Source of the DNA: Brachybacterium sacelli
Lineage (GTDB): Bacteria > Actinomycetota > Actinomycetes > Actinomycetales > Dermabacteraceae
DNA length: 64,000 nucleotides
Direction of reading: 5' to 3'
Assembly: GCF_017876545.1 (NCBI RefSeq)
Contig: NZ_JAGIOD010000001.1
Span: 2,294,001-2,358,000 of the forward strand
This document shows positions 16,627-25,570 of the stretch, in pieces; position 1 is the stretch's first letter, and each line of letters begins with the position of its first letter. The notes below the pieces were generated by a model that did no database searches, was not told the DNA's origin, and was given only the letters and a program-made list of their open reading frames with translations. A program made the position numbers and the translations under genes.

Positions 16627-17295
16627 TCACGTCAGCAGTGCGATCCGCTCGCCCACTGGCGACCCCGTCGTCGCGCGTGCGGAGGATCCCGCCGACGCGA
16701 TCCCGACTCGCGGCTCCGAGCTCCCGGCCACCGCTTGCGCACCTGCAGCCCACGGCAGCAGCACGCTGGGACCCCGGGCCCCGAGCAGCACCTGAGGATC
16801 CACGTACCCCTGGGCCCTGCGTGCCCCCAGGTGCAGGCAGACCTGCTCCTCGCAGTGGGAGGCGCCAGGCCCCGCGATCTTTCCCAGCACCTCACCGGCG
16901 CGCACCCGCGTCCCCTTCTCGAGCGAGCCCGCGACCGGTTCGTAGGTCGAGATCAGCCCGTCGGCGTGCAGCACCGAGACCACCCCGCGACCGGCCACGG
17001 TCCCGCTGAATCGCACCGTCCCCGCCTCCACCGCGTGCACCGCGGTGCCGGCGCCGGGCACGCCGACATCGATGCCGCGATGGCCCGGGCCGTAGGGATC
17101 CTCCGGCGGGTCGAAGGGATGGATGACCGGGTGCGGCGACGGGACCGGCCATTGCCAGCGCGGGGTGTCGGCACCTGCCGGACCCGGGACCGCGAGGGCG
17201 GTCAGCAGGCACAGCAGGATCAGTACGATGCGCAGCGCCCGCAGCAGGGGGCGCGGCGTCGGCGGGGCGCTCACGGACAGGTGACGAGGAGCCAT
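16627..17295 (-). CDS. Secreted M23 family metallopeptidase
   Basis: A 222-residue exported protein. A basic N-terminus and hydrophobic stretch (ALRIVLILLCLLTALAVPGPAGA) form a signal peptide, likely cut after AGA near residue 43. The mature part is an LytM-type M23 domain: HRGIDVGVPGAG gives the zinc ligands His and Asp, VSVLHADGLISTYEPV and GEVLGKIAG are typical strands, and VCLHLGARR carries the second histidine. M23 enzymes cut peptidoglycan cross-bridges or act as amidase activators. The ATG has a GAGG element about 8 bases upstream. It is convergent with xerC and divergent from rpsB. Confidence 0.9.
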   Translation of the reverse strand: MAPRHLSVSAPPTPRPLLRALRIVLILLCLLTALAVPGPAGADTPRWQWPVPSPHPVIHPFDPPEDPYGPGHRGIDVGVPGAGTAVHAVEAGTVRFSGTVAGRGVVSVLHADGLISTYEPVAGSLEKGTRVRAGEVLGKIAGPGASHCEEQVCLHLGARRAQGYVDPQVLLGARGPSVLLPWAAGAQAVAGSSEPRVGIASAGSSARATTGSPVGERIALLT

Positions 17296-17719
17296 GGCGG
17301 CATCCTCGCCCGGCGGTGCCGCGACCGTCCCGGGCCGGGACGCGGCGGTGGACGACGGGGTGCTGGGGAGGAAGGACGACCGGACCCGGCACGGTCCGGA
17401 CGCCGGAGGCGATCGACACCCCGGCCGACACCCCGGCGTGACGTATTCGGCGCCGGCGGACGCGGCGACGTCGGATAGACTCCCACCAGCATCCGGTCCG
17501 TCCGGATGACTTCGCGTGCCCTCCAGGGCTCGCCGGCCATCGGTCCTCGGCCGTCTCGCACCTCGCGTGCGGGGCATCCCCGAGGCGGCCGGCACCCGGG
17601 CACCAGGCCCCGCACCGACCGGTGTCGGGGACACAACCGAGTATGCAGGTCCTGCGCGACGACCACGGACGCCCCCGGGCGAGTCGTGCGAGCCCAGGCC
17701 CAGAACAGAGGACACCAAC
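17296..17719. other. Divergent gap before rpsB with a long leader
   Basis: No gene is supported. The left part serves as 5' region of the M23 gene and holds a hairpin GTCCCGG-G-CCGGGAC. The right part, after a TAGACT box at 17476, would be an rpsB leader of about 230 bases. Confidence 0.55.
17476..17481 (+). promoter_or_regulatory. -10 box TAGACT upstream of rpsB
   Basis: GGATAGACT is the clearest -10-like hexamer in the gap; no matching -35 is evident at 16-18 bases. Transcription would begin near 17488. Confidence 0.4.
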
Positions 17720-18706
17720 ATGGCAGTCGTCACCATGCGCCAGCTCCTGGAGAGCGGCGTCCACTTCGGTCACCAGACCCGTCGGTGGAACCCGAAGGTC
17801 CGTCGCTTCATCTTCACGGAGCGCAACGGCATCTACATCGTCGACCTCATGCAGACCCTGTCGTACATCGACAAGGCCTACGAATTCGTCAAGCAGACCG
17901 TCGCCCACGGCGGCACCGTGCTGTTCGTCGGCACCAAGAAGCAGGCTCAGGAGTCCATCCAGGAGCAGGCCACCCGCGTGGGCATGCCCTACGTGAACCA
18001 GCGTTGGCTGGGCGGCATGCTCACCAACCTGCAGACCGTCTCCGCCCGCGTGAACCGTCTCAAGGAGCTCGAGCAGATCGACTTCGAGGATGTGGCCGCC
18101 TCCGGCCGCACCAAGAAGGAGCTGCTGATGATGCGCCGCGAGAAGGACAAGCTGGAGAAGACCCTGGGCGGTATCCGCGACATGGGCAAGGCTCCGTCCG
18201 CCGTGTGGATCGTGGACACCAACAAGGAGCACCTGGCCGTCGACGAGGCGCAGAAGCTCAACATCCCGGTCGTCGCGATCCTGGACACCAACTGCGACCC
18301 CGACGAGATCGCCTACCCGATCCCCGGCAACGACGACGCGATCCGCTCCGTCACGCTGCTGACCCGGGTGGTGGCCGACGCCGTCGCCGCTGGTCTGCAG
18401 GAGCGCCACGCCAAGGCCTCCGGCGCCGAGGGCGGGGAGAAGAACGTCTCCGCCGTCGCCGCCGAGCCGCTGGCCGAGTGGGAGCAGGAGCTGCTGAAGC
18501 AGTCCGAGGTCCAGCAGCAGGACGCACCGGCCGAGGAATCGGTCGCCGCGGAGGCCGCAGAGACCGCCGAGGAGCCGGCCGGCATCTCCGCCGAGGCTCC
18601 GGCCCAGGCGGCCGACAACGCCCCCGCGTCGGACGCCGCCGCCGAGGCGGTCGCCGAGGAGAAGTCCTCCGAGGAGAAGTCCTCCGAGGCCCCCGCCGCC
18701 GAGTGA
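17720..18706 (+). CDS. rpsB: 30S ribosomal protein S2
   Basis: S2 binds the 30S shoulder and recruits S1. The core [53 protein letters not shown] and [16 protein letters not shown] match the family. The ATG at 17720 begins the conserved [11 protein letters not shown] and follows AGAGGACACC. It has 328 residues; the last ~75 form an Ala/Glu/Ser-rich acidic tail absent from most S2 proteins, like the S16 tail in this genome. The next gene is tsf, as usual. Confidence 0.97.
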   Translation: MAVVTMRQLLESGVHFGHQTRRWNPKVRRFIFTERNGIYIVDLMQTLSYIDKAYEFVKQTVAHGGTVLFVGTKKQAQESIQEQATRVGMPYVNQRWLGGMLTNLQTVSARVNRLKELEQIDFEDVAASGRTKKELLMMRREKDKLEKTLGGIRDMGKAPSAVWIVDTNKEHLAVDEAQKLNIPVVAILDTNCDPDEIAYPIPGNDDAIRSVTLLTRVVADAVAAGLQERHAKASGAEGGEKNVSAVAAEPLAEWEQELLKQSEVQQQDAPAEESVAAEAAETAEEPAGISAEAPAQAADNAPASDAAAEAVAEEKSSEEKSSEAPAAE

Positions 18707-18804
18707 CCCGCGGGCCCGGGGACGACACCTCGTTCCCGGGCCCCTCCACGGGGAGGCGCACTCCGCCTCCCGCCCCTCCCGCAGCTCCCACAAGGAAGAG
18801 GAAC

Positions 18805-19629
18805 ATGGCCAAGTACACGGCAGCAGACATCAAGGAGATCCGCGAGAGCACCGGCGCGGGCATGCTCGACGTCAAGAAGGCTCTCGACGAGGCCGACGGC
18901 GATCGCGCCAAGGCCATCGAGGTCATCCGCGTCAAGGGCCTCAAGGGCATCGCCAAGCGCGAGAGCCGCACCGCCTCCGAGGGCCTCATCGCCGTCGACA
19001 TCCGTGACAGCGAGGACGGCCGGACCGGCACCCTCGTCGAGCTCAACTGCGAGACCGACTTCGTCGCCAAGAACGACAAGTTCGTCGCCCTGGGCGACGA
19101 GGCCGTGGCCGCGGCCGTCGAGTCCGGGGCCGAGGAGCCCGAGGACCTCGCCGGCACCGAGTTCGGTGAGGCCCTGACCACCGCCGGCGCCTCCATGGGT
19201 GAGAAGATCCTGGTGCGCCGCATCGGCCGCGTCTCCGGCGAGGCCGTCACCTCCTACATGCACCGCACCAACAAGGACCTGCCCCCGCAGGTCGGCGTGC
19301 TCGTCGCCTCCGACTCGGCCGCCGCCGAGGTCGCGCGCGACGTCGCGATGCACATCGCCGCGTTCTCCCCGGCCTACCTCAGCCGTGAGGAGGTCCCCGA
19401 GGACATCGTCGCGAACGAGCGTCGCATCGCCCAGGAGACCGCGGAGAACGAGGGCAAGCCCGAGAAGGCGATCCCGAAGATCGTCGAGGGCCGCCTGAAC
19501 GGTTACTACAAGGAGAACGTCCTGCTCGATCAGGCGTTCGCCAAGGACCCGAAGCAGACCGTCGGCAAGATCGTCGAGGAGGCCGGCGGCTCGCTCTCCG
19601 GTTTCGTCCGCTTCCGCGTCGGCGGCTGA
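18805..19629 (+). CDS. tsf: Elongation factor Ts
   Basis: EF-Ts exchanges GDP for GTP on EF-Tu. The 274-residue protein starts with MAKYTAADIKEIRESTGAG and includes the N-terminal UBA-like module, the TDFVAKNDKF signature in the core, and a coiled C-terminal region (NERRIAQETAENEGKPEK). AAGGAAGAGG lies just upstream of the ATG. The rpsB-tsf pair ends at the strong hairpin at 19702. Confidence 0.97.
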   Translation: MAKYTAADIKEIRESTGAGMLDVKKALDEADGDRAKAIEVIRVKGLKGIAKRESRTASEGLIAVDIRDSEDGRTGTLVELNCETDFVAKNDKFVALGDEAVAAAVESGAEEPEDLAGTEFGEALTTAGASMGEKILVRRIGRVSGEAVTSYMHRTNKDLPPQVGVLVASDSAAAEVARDVAMHIAAFSPAYLSREEVPEDIVANERRIAQETAENEGKPEKAIPKIVEGRLNGYYKENVLLDQAFAKDPKQTVGKIVEEAGGSLSGFVRFRVGG

Positions 19630-19701
19630 CTCCCCGAGGGAGCCGGCGCTCGATGACTGCGGGCGCCCTCCCTGGTCGCGCGTGAGCGTGGCCACCGACC
19701 T

Positions 19702-19730
19702 GCGGCCCCGCACCATCGGTGCGGGGCCGC
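19702..19730 (+). terminator. Strong hairpin after tsf
   Basis: A perfect 13-bp GC-rich stem (GCGGCCCCGCACC / GGTGCGGGGCCGC) with a 3-base loop ATC lies about 70 bases after the tsf stop. There is no T-run. It separates rpsB-tsf from pyrH. Confidence 0.75.
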
Positions 19731-19735
19731 GCCGG

Positions 19736-19741
19736 TATCAT
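19736..19741 (+). promoter_or_regulatory. -10 box TATCAT upstream of pyrH
   Basis: TATCAT directly follows the terminator hairpin and would start the pyrH-frr-cdsA-rlmN transcript about 23 bases before the ATG. Confidence 0.35.
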
Positions 19742-19770
19742 CGCCGAGGACCCAGCGCGGAAGGACCGAC

Positions 19771-20526
19771 ATGACCCAGACGTTCACGTCACCGATACCC
19801 ATTCTCCCGAAGAAAGAGGACGGACGTCGAGTCCTCCTGAAGCTCTCCGGTGAAGCCTTCGGGGGAGGTGCCGTCGGCGTGGATCCCGACGTGGTCTCCC
19901 GCATCGCGGGCGAGATCGCCGAGGGCGTCGCCCAGGGCATCGAGTGCGCCATCGTCGTCGGCGGCGGCAACTTCTTCCGCGGCGCCGAACTCTCCCAGCG
20001 TGGGATGGACCGCCGCCGCGCCGACTACATGGGAATGCTCGGGACGGTCATGAACTGCCTCGCGCTGCAGGACTTCCTCGAGCAGCGCGGTGTCACCACC
20101 CGTGTGCAGTCCGCCATCGAGATGGGTCAGGTCGCCGAGCCCTACATCCCGCTGCGCGCCGTGCGGCACCTGGAGAAGGGCCGCGTGGTCATCTTCGGGG
20201 CGGGCGTCGGCATGCCCTACTTCTCCACCGACACGGTCGCCGTGCAGCGAGCGCTGGAGATCGGCTGCGAAGAGGTCCTGATGGCCAAGAACGGCGTCGA
20301 CGGCGTCTACAGCGCCGACCCGCGCACGGACCCCGAGGCCGTCAGGCTGGACCATCTCACCTACAACGACGCCCTCCAGCGCGGTCTGAAGGTCGTCGAC
20401 TCCACGGCTTTCAGCCTGTGCATGGACAACGCGCAGCAGATGATGGTCTTCGGCCTGGACACCCCCGGCAACATCACCCGCGCGATGCGCGGGGAGCGGA
20501 TCGGCACGGTCGTCTCGCACGACTGA
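19771..20526 (+). CDS. pyrH: Uridylate kinase
   Basis: UMP kinase phosphorylates UMP to UDP with ATP. The 251-residue amino-acid-kinase-fold protein shows [14 protein letters not shown], the phosphate loop [27 protein letters not shown], and the late motif [17 protein letters not shown]. The ATG follows GGAAGGACC. A ~20-residue hydrophilic extension precedes the first strand. First gene of a pyrH-frr-cdsA-rlmN run. Confidence 0.96.
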   Translation: MTQTFTSPIPILPKKEDGRRVLLKLSGEAFGGGAVGVDPDVVSRIAGEIAEGVAQGIECAIVVGGGNFFRGAELSQRGMDRRRADYMGMLGTVMNCLALQDFLEQRGVTTRVQSAIEMGQVAEPYIPLRAVRHLEKGRVVIFGAGVGMPYFSTDTVAVQRALEIGCEEVLMAKNGVDGVYSADPRTDPEAVRLDHLTYNDALQRGLKVVDSTAFSLCMDNAQQMMVFGLDTPGNITRAMRGERIGTVVSHD

Positions 20527-20604
20527 CCCCGGCCCCACCTGCCCGCCCTGGCTTGACGGTGCGGGACAATGGATCCACCACACACCGAGAACCGAGGAGC
20601 AGTC

Positions 20605-21171
20605 GTGAGCGACGACCCCGCCAGCATCCTGAAGGACGCCAAGGCCAAGATGTCCAAGTCCGTCGACGTCACCAGGGAGGAGTTCACCTCCATCCGCACC
20701 GGCCGGGCCACCGCCGCGATGTTCCAGGGCATCACGGTCGAGTACTACGGGGCGCCGACGCCGCTGAACCAGCTGGCCTCGCTCCAGTTCCCCGAGGCCC
20801 GCACCGTCATCGTCACCCCCTACGACAAGTCCGCCATGGGGCAGGTGGAGTCCGCGCTGCGGGACTCCGACCTGGGCGTGAACCCCACCAACAACGGCGA
20901 CACCCTCCGGGTGGTGCTTCCCGCGCTCACGGAGGAGCGTCGTCGCGACTACGTCAAGCTCGCCCGGACCAAGGCCGAGGACGGCCGGGTCGCCGTGCGC
21001 GGTTCCCGCGGCAACGCGAAGAAGGCGCTCGAGAAGCTGGTCAAGGACAAGGAGATCGGCGAGGACGAGGGCAACCGCGCCGAGAAGGAGCTGGAGTCCG
21101 TGACCAAGTCCTACATCGAGCAGATCGACGAGTCACTGGGCCACAAGGAGACCGAGCTCGAGACGATCTGA
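20605..21171 (+). CDS. frr: Ribosome recycling factor
   Basis: RRF, with EF-G, splits post-termination ribosomes. The 188-residue protein begins MSDDPASILKDAKAKMSKS and contains IRTGRATAAMFQGITVEYYG, PLNQLASLQFPEARTV and NNGDTLRVVLPALTEERRR. The GTG at 20605 is preceded by GAGGAGC and starts the conserved sequence; an upstream in-frame ATG adds residues without similarity. The length is typical. Confidence 0.97.
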   Translation: MSDDPASILKDAKAKMSKSVDVTREEFTSIRTGRATAAMFQGITVEYYGAPTPLNQLASLQFPEARTVIVTPYDKSAMGQVESALRDSDLGVNPTNNGDTLRVVLPALTEERRRDYVKLARTKAEDGRVAVRGSRGNAKKALEKLVKDKEIGEDEGNRAEKELESVTKSYIEQIDESLGHKETELETI

Positions 21172-21195
21172 CCCGATCGACTCCTGCCCGCGCCC

Positions 21196-22101
21196 GTGAG
21201 CACCGACCCGGACCCCTCCTCGTCCACGACCGCCTCGAGAACCGCCGAGGCGGTCATCGGTGCGGGTGGGGGCCCCTCGGCGCATGCCAAGCGCCGCGGC
21301 CCGGGGCGCAACCTCCCCGCGGCCATCGCCGTGGGAGCGGGCCTGGGCGGCGTGCTGCTGTGCGCGCTGTTCCTGGTTCCCCAGGCGTTCGCGGTTCTGG
21401 TCTCCGTCGTGATGGTGCTCGCGGTGCTCGAGCTCACCCGGGCCCTGGCCCAGGGCGGGCTGCGGGTGCCGCCCGTGCCGCTGATGGTCGGCGTGATCGG
21501 CATGGCGGTCTCGACCGTCGTTTTCGACGCCGAGGGACTGCTGGCCGCCACCGCCGTCGCGGTCTGCGTGCTGATCCTGTGGCGGGTCTCCGAATCCATG
21601 GGGCTGACCGCCCTGCGGGACGTCGCCGGGGGAGTGTTCTGCCTGGCGTGGGTCGCGTTCCTGGGATGCTTCACCCTGCTGCTGTTCGGCCTGGACCAGG
21701 GGCCGATGCTGGTGCTACTCGCCGTGCTCGGCTCCGTGGGCAACGACATCGGCGGCTACGTGGCCGGGGTGCTGTTCGGCTCGCACCCGATGGCCCCGGG
21801 CATCAGCCCCAAGAAGAGCTGGGAGGGCTTCGCCGGCTCCCTGCTCATGGGCGTCGGCGCGGTGACGACGGTGGGGATGCTCGCCCTGGACCTGCCCTGG
21901 TGGACGGGGGTCGTCCTCGGGGTCGTCCTGGTCATCGTCTCCACCTGCGGCGACCTGTCCGAATCGCTCCTGAAACGGGACCTGGGGATCAAGGACATGG
22001 GGCATCTGCTGCCCGGCCACGGGGGTGTGCTGGACAGGGTGGACTCCATCCTGCTCGCCGCTCCCACCACCTACATCATGCTGGAGGTCCTGCTGCCATG
22101 A
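21196..22101 (+). CDS. cdsA: Phosphatidate cytidylyltransferase
   Basis: CDP-diacylglycerol synthase makes the activated lipid used by pgsA, also in this window. The 301-residue protein has a Ser/Thr-rich N-terminus, about 7-8 membrane segments and the family signature at the C-terminus: ISPKKSWEGFAGSLLMG, then GDLSESLLKRDLGIKDMG and LPGHGGVLDRVDS. A GTG start is used. The stop overlaps the rlmN ATG (ATGA). Confidence 0.95.
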   Translation: MSTDPDPSSSTTASRTAEAVIGAGGGPSAHAKRRGPGRNLPAAIAVGAGLGGVLLCALFLVPQAFAVLVSVVMVLAVLELTRALAQGGLRVPPVPLMVGVIGMAVSTVVFDAEGLLAATAVAVCVLILWRVSESMGLTALRDVAGGVFCLAWVAFLGCFTLLLFGLDQGPMLVLLAVLGSVGNDIGGYVAGVLFGSHPMAPGISPKKSWEGFAGSLLMGVGAVTTVGMLALDLPWWTGVVLGVVLVIVSTCGDLSESLLKRDLGIKDMGHLLPGHGGVLDRVDSILLAAPTTYIMLEVLLP

Positions 22102-23381
22102 ACAGCACCGACGAGACACCCAGGAAGGCCCCACCCGCCGGTGCGGCCGACCTCCCCGATCTCTCCCGCGAGGCCGTGCCCGGTCAGAAGGTCGCCCTCG
22201 CTCCCGGGCAGCTGCAGCTGCGCCCCGCCCGCCGCGGCAAGCCGCCGGCGCACCTGGCGGATCTCACCCTCGCCGAGCGCATCGCGGCGGTCGAGGAGAT
22301 GGGGATGCCCGGTTACCGTGCCAAGCAGCTGTCCGTGCACTACTTCGAGCACTTCACCACCGAGCCCGACGACCTCACCGACCTGCCGAAGGACCGTCGC
22401 CAGGAGCTCACGGACCGCTTCTTCCCACAGCTGCTCACGATCGTCTCGCGCCAGTCCGCGGATCACGGCGCGACCCAGAAGTTCCTGTGGAAGCTGTTCG
22501 ACGGGTCGATGGTCGAGTCGGTCCTGATGCGCTACAGCGACCGCGTCACCCTGTGCATCTCCTCCGAGGCCGGCTGCGGCATGAACTGCCCCTTCTGCGC
22601 CACCGGACAGATGGGCCTGACCCGCAACCTCTCCACCGCAGAGATCCTCGAGCAGGTGCGGATCGCGAACAAGCTGCTCGCCGACGGGGACCTCCCCGGC
22701 GGCCCAGGCCACGTCTCCAACATCGTGTTCATGGGGATGGGCGAACCGCTGGCGAACTACCGGCCCGTGGCCACCGTGTGCCGGCGGCTGAACGCCGCCG
22801 CCCCCGAGGGCTTCGGCATGGGTGCCCGTCACATCACCGTCTCGACCGTCGGGCTCGCCCCCGCCGTGCGCAAGCTGACGGCCGAGAAGATCCCGCTCAC
22901 CCTCGCCGTCTCCCTGCACGCCCCCGACGACGCGCTGCGCAATGAGCTGGTGCCGATCAACACCCGCTTCGACATCGACGAGATCCTCGATGCCGCCTGG
23001 GAGTACTTCGAGGCCACCGGGCGTCGGGTGAGCATCGAGTACGCGCTGATCCGGGACATCAACGACCAGGCGCACCGGGCCCAGCTGCTCGCCGACCGCC
23101 TGATCGCCAAGGGCGGAGCGCACTGGGTGCACGTGAACCCGATCCCGCTGAACCCGGTCAAGGGCTCGAAGTGGACGGCCTCGGATCCCTTCGTGGAGAA
23201 GCAGTTCGTCCAGACCCTGCGCGACGCCGGACTCTCCGCGACCATCCGCGACACCCGCGGCTCCGACATCGACGGCGCCTGTGGACAGCTGGCCGCCGAG
23301 GTCATCGAGACCGACGAGCACCGCGAGGACCGCGAAGCGCGTATCGCCCGTGTCGAGGCCGTCGCAGCCACCGCCGGGTGA
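22098..23381 (+). CDS. rlmN: 23S rRNA (adenine2503-C2) methyltransferase RlmN
   Basis: This radical SAM enzyme methylates A2503 of 23S rRNA and A37 of some tRNAs. The 4Fe-4S motif CGMNCPFC gives C160, C164 and C167; NIVFMGMGEPLANY and the HVNPIPLNPVKGSKW stretch are family signatures, and the reactive C-terminal cysteine is likely in GSDIDGACGQL. The 427-residue length includes a ~45-residue hydrophilic N-terminal extension. Coupled to cdsA. Confidence 0.96.
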   Translation: MNSTDETPRKAPPAGAADLPDLSREAVPGQKVALAPGQLQLRPARRGKPPAHLADLTLAERIAAVEEMGMPGYRAKQLSVHYFEHFTTEPDDLTDLPKDRRQELTDRFFPQLLTIVSRQSADHGATQKFLWKLFDGSMVESVLMRYSDRVTLCISSEAGCGMNCPFCATGQMGLTRNLSTAEILEQVRIANKLLADGDLPGGPGHVSNIVFMGMGEPLANYRPVATVCRRLNAAAPEGFGMGARHITVSTVGLAPAVRKLTAEKIPLTLAVSLHAPDDALRNELVPINTRFDIDEILDAAWEYFEATGRRVSIEYALIRDINDQAHRAQLLADRLIAKGGAHWVHVNPIPLNPVKGSKWTASDPFVEKQFVQTLRDAGLSATIRDTRGSDIDGACGQLAAEVIETDEHREDREARIARVEAVAATAG

Positions 23382-23460
23382 GCGTGCCGCCCGCCTCCCC
23401 GAACCCCGCCCCCCGCGCCGCTACAGTGGGGCACTGACAGCACCGAGGAAGGATCCACTG

Positions 23461-24009
23461 GTGAGCACATCGTTCGAGCGTGTCTCTCGCTTCAGCGTCG
23501 GATACGACATGCGCGAGGTCGACGACTTCCTCGCCCGCGCCCGCACCGCCTACGAAGGACGCGACCCCGGCTTCTCCGGCGCCGACATCACCTCCGCCAG
23601 CTTCGGGACCGAGCGCGGCGGCTACGACATGCGGGTGGTCGACGAGGCGCTGGATCGTCTCTCCGACGCCTTCGCCCTGCAGTCACGGGACGACGCCATC
23701 GCCGAGCAGGGCGAGGACGTCTGGGTCGCCCAGCTCACCGAGCGCGCCGAGACCCTCAAGGAGCGCCTCGAGCGCCCCGCCGGGGACCGCTTCGCGCCGG
23801 CCGCGCAGGGAGAGCCTTCCTACGACAAGGTCGACGTCGATGCCCTGTGCGATCAGCTGGTCGCCTACTTCACCGACGGGCTGCCGATGAGCGTCGACGA
23901 CGTGCGGCGGGCCGCCTTCCGCCGGCGTCGCGGGGCCGAGGGCTACCGCGAGGCCGTGGTGGACGTCTACCTGGACCACGTCGCGGACGTGATGGCCTCC
24001 GTGCCGTGA
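23461..24009 (+). CDS. DivIVA-domain protein with repeated GYD motifs
   Basis: A 182-residue protein containing three short segments similar to the DivIVA/Wag31 N-terminal motif: FSVGYDMREVDDFLARA (about residues 11-27), FGTERGGYDMRVVDEALDRL (about 46-65) and a weaker AFRRRRGAEGYREAVVDVYL near the C-terminus. In DivIVA this motif binds curved membrane at poles and septa. The long coiled-coil of true DivIVA is absent. GTG follows GAGGAAGGATC, and TACAGT near 23422 may be its -10. It sits between rlmN and the site-2 protease, where dxr is found in many relatives. The exact role is unknown. Confidence 0.82.
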   Translation: MSTSFERVSRFSVGYDMREVDDFLARARTAYEGRDPGFSGADITSASFGTERGGYDMRVVDEALDRLSDAFALQSRDDAIAEQGEDVWVAQLTERAETLKERLERPAGDRFAPAAQGEPSYDKVDVDALCDQLVAYFTDGLPMSVDDVRRAAFRRRRGAEGYREAVVDVYLDHVADVMASVP

Positions 24010-24046
24010 TCCTCGCCGACGCCGCACCCTCGACCGAGCGGGTGCG

Positions 24047-25396
24047 ATGAGCGCGGCGCTGTTCGTCCTCGGCGTCCTGGTCGTCGCCGCGGGCCTGGCG
24101 ATCTCGATCGCCCTGCACGAGCTCGGGCACCTGGTCCCGGCGAAGCTGTTCGGCGTCCGGGTCACGCAGTACATGATCGGCTTCGGGCCGACGGTCCTCT
24201 CCCGTCGCCGCGGGGAGACCGAGTACGGCGTCAAAGCCTTCCCGCTCGGCGGCTACATCCGCATGATCGGTATGTTCCCGCCGCACAAGGGCGAGCCCGA
24301 GGGCACGATCCGCGAGGACTCCACCGGACTGGTGCAGCAGATGTCCCAGATCTCCGCGGACGCCAAGGCGTACGAGGCCTCCCAGTACGGTCCCGAGGAC
24401 GCGCATCGCACCTTCGTCGCGCTGTCGGTGCCCAAGAAGCTCGTGGTGATGCTCGGCGGGCCGACCATGAACCTGCTGATCTCCGTCCTGCTGATGACCG
24501 TGATGGCCTGCGGCATCGGCATGCCCGCAGTCACCCCGACGGTGCAGGCGGTCTCCGAGTGCGTGCTGCCGGCCGACGCCCCCGCCGACGCCGACTGCGA
24601 GGGTGAACAGGAGGCCCCCGCCCTCGCCGCCGGCATCCGGCCCGGGGACACCCTCGAATCCATCGACGGCCACGAGATCGAGGCCTGGTCCGACGTGACC
24701 GAGGCGGTCCGCACCAGCGGTGACCGCACCGTGCCCGTCATCGTCGAGCGCGACGGGGAGACGCTCCACCTCGAGGCGACCCCGATCGTCGACGCCCGCC
24801 CGGTGCTCGACGAGGAGGGAGCCGCGGTGCGGGACGCGGAGGGGGAGCTGGTCACCGAGCAGGTCGGCTTCCTCGGGGTCTCGGGCACGCCCGACCTGGT
24901 GCCGCAGTCCCCGGCCGTCGTGCCGGAGCTGGCGTGGACGACCTTCTCCCGCACCGGCGAATTGATCCTCACGCTGCCCGTGCGGCTGTACGAGGTGGGA
25001 CAGGCCGCCTTCGGCAGCACCGAGCGCGACCCCGACGGTCCGCTGGGCGTGGTCGGCGTGTCGCGGCTGGCCGGGGAGGTCGCCGCCGCCGATCAGCCCG
25101 GATTCGAGGTGCGCGAGAAGGTCGGCACCATGGTCTCGATGCTGGCGTCGCTGAACATGGCCCTGTTCGTGTTCAACCTGGTGCCGTTGCTGCCGCTGGA
25201 CGGCGGCCACGTCGCCGGGGCGCTGGCGGAGGGCGCACGACGACTGCTCGCGCGCCTGCGCGGGAGATCCGATCCGGGTCCGGTGGACATGTCCCGCCTG
25301 CTGCCGCTGACCAACGCGGTCGCCCTGGTCTTCCTGCTGATGACGGTGCTGCTGCTGTACGCCGACATCGTCGAGCCCATCACGCTGTTCCCCTGA
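24047..25396 (+). CDS. rseP: Site-2 protease, M50 family (RseP/Rip1-like)
   Basis: A 449-residue intramembrane zinc protease. The active site HELGH is in the first membrane segment (near residue 24) and the third ligand in LPLDGGHVAGAL near 385. A PDZ domain (AGIRPGDTLESIDGHEIEAW, near 195-215) lies between. Homologues cleave anti-sigma factors (Rip1 in mycobacteria). An acidic stretch with several cysteines (SECVLPADAPADADCEGE) precedes the PDZ. In most actinobacteria this gene is flanked by dxr and ispG; here neither is present. Confidence 0.94.
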   Translation: MSAALFVLGVLVVAAGLAISIALHELGHLVPAKLFGVRVTQYMIGFGPTVLSRRRGETEYGVKAFPLGGYIRMIGMFPPHKGEPEGTIREDSTGLVQQMSQISADAKAYEASQYGPEDAHRTFVALSVPKKLVVMLGGPTMNLLISVLLMTVMACGIGMPAVTPTVQAVSECVLPADAPADADCEGEQEAPALAAGIRPGDTLESIDGHEIEAWSDVTEAVRTSGDRTVPVIVERDGETLHLEATPIVDARPVLDEEGAAVRDAEGELVTEQVGFLGVSGTPDLVPQSPAVVPELAWTTFSRTGELILTLPVRLYEVGQAAFGSTERDPDGPLGVVGVSRLAGEVAAADQPGFEVREKVGTMVSMLASLNMALFVFNLVPLLPLDGGHVAGALAEGARRLLARLRGRSDPGPVDMSRLLPLTNAVALVFLLMTVLLLYADIVEPITLFP

Positions 25397-25426
25397 CGTC
25401 GCGGCCCATGTCCGGGACTCGGCGCC

Positions 25427-25432
25427 CATAAT
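25427..25432 (+). promoter_or_regulatory. -10 box CATAAT before the ispG-like remnant
   Basis: CATAAT ends 6 bases before the GTG at 25439, a leaderless layout that could now drive the GNAT gene downstream. Confidence 0.35.
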
Positions 25433-25438
25433 GGAGAG

Positions 25439-25564
25439 GTGACTTCCGTGAGCCCGGGCATTCCCGCTGCCGAGACGTCGCCGGCTGGTGCCCGGCGGAT
25501 CGACGCCGACCCGGAGGGCGAGGTGGGCGCCGGCTGCGGTGCTCTCTCGGTCTCCGTGGGCTGA
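25439..25564 (+). pseudogene. ispG: Possible remnant of ispG (N-terminal stub)
   Basis: A 41-codon frame starts VTSVSPGIPAAETSPAGARR and ends GALSVSVG before TGA. The start resembles the actinobacterial IspG N-terminus as I remember it (M-T-x-V-S-L-G-M-P-x-x-P, later A-P-R-R and P-V-S-V-Q-S-M), and the place between the site-2 protease and the GNAT gene is exactly where ispG normally lies. IspG is the iron-sulfur enzyme making HMBPP in the MEP isoprenoid pathway. The rest of the gene is missing. This is inferred from position plus a short similarity; it could be a chance small frame. Confidence 0.4.
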
Positions 25565-25570
25565 GCGGCG

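Noticed and set aside
25439-25564. Independent small functional gene at the ispG position
   Set aside because: Preferred explanation is an ispG remnant because of position and N-terminal similarity; not excluded, hence low confidence.
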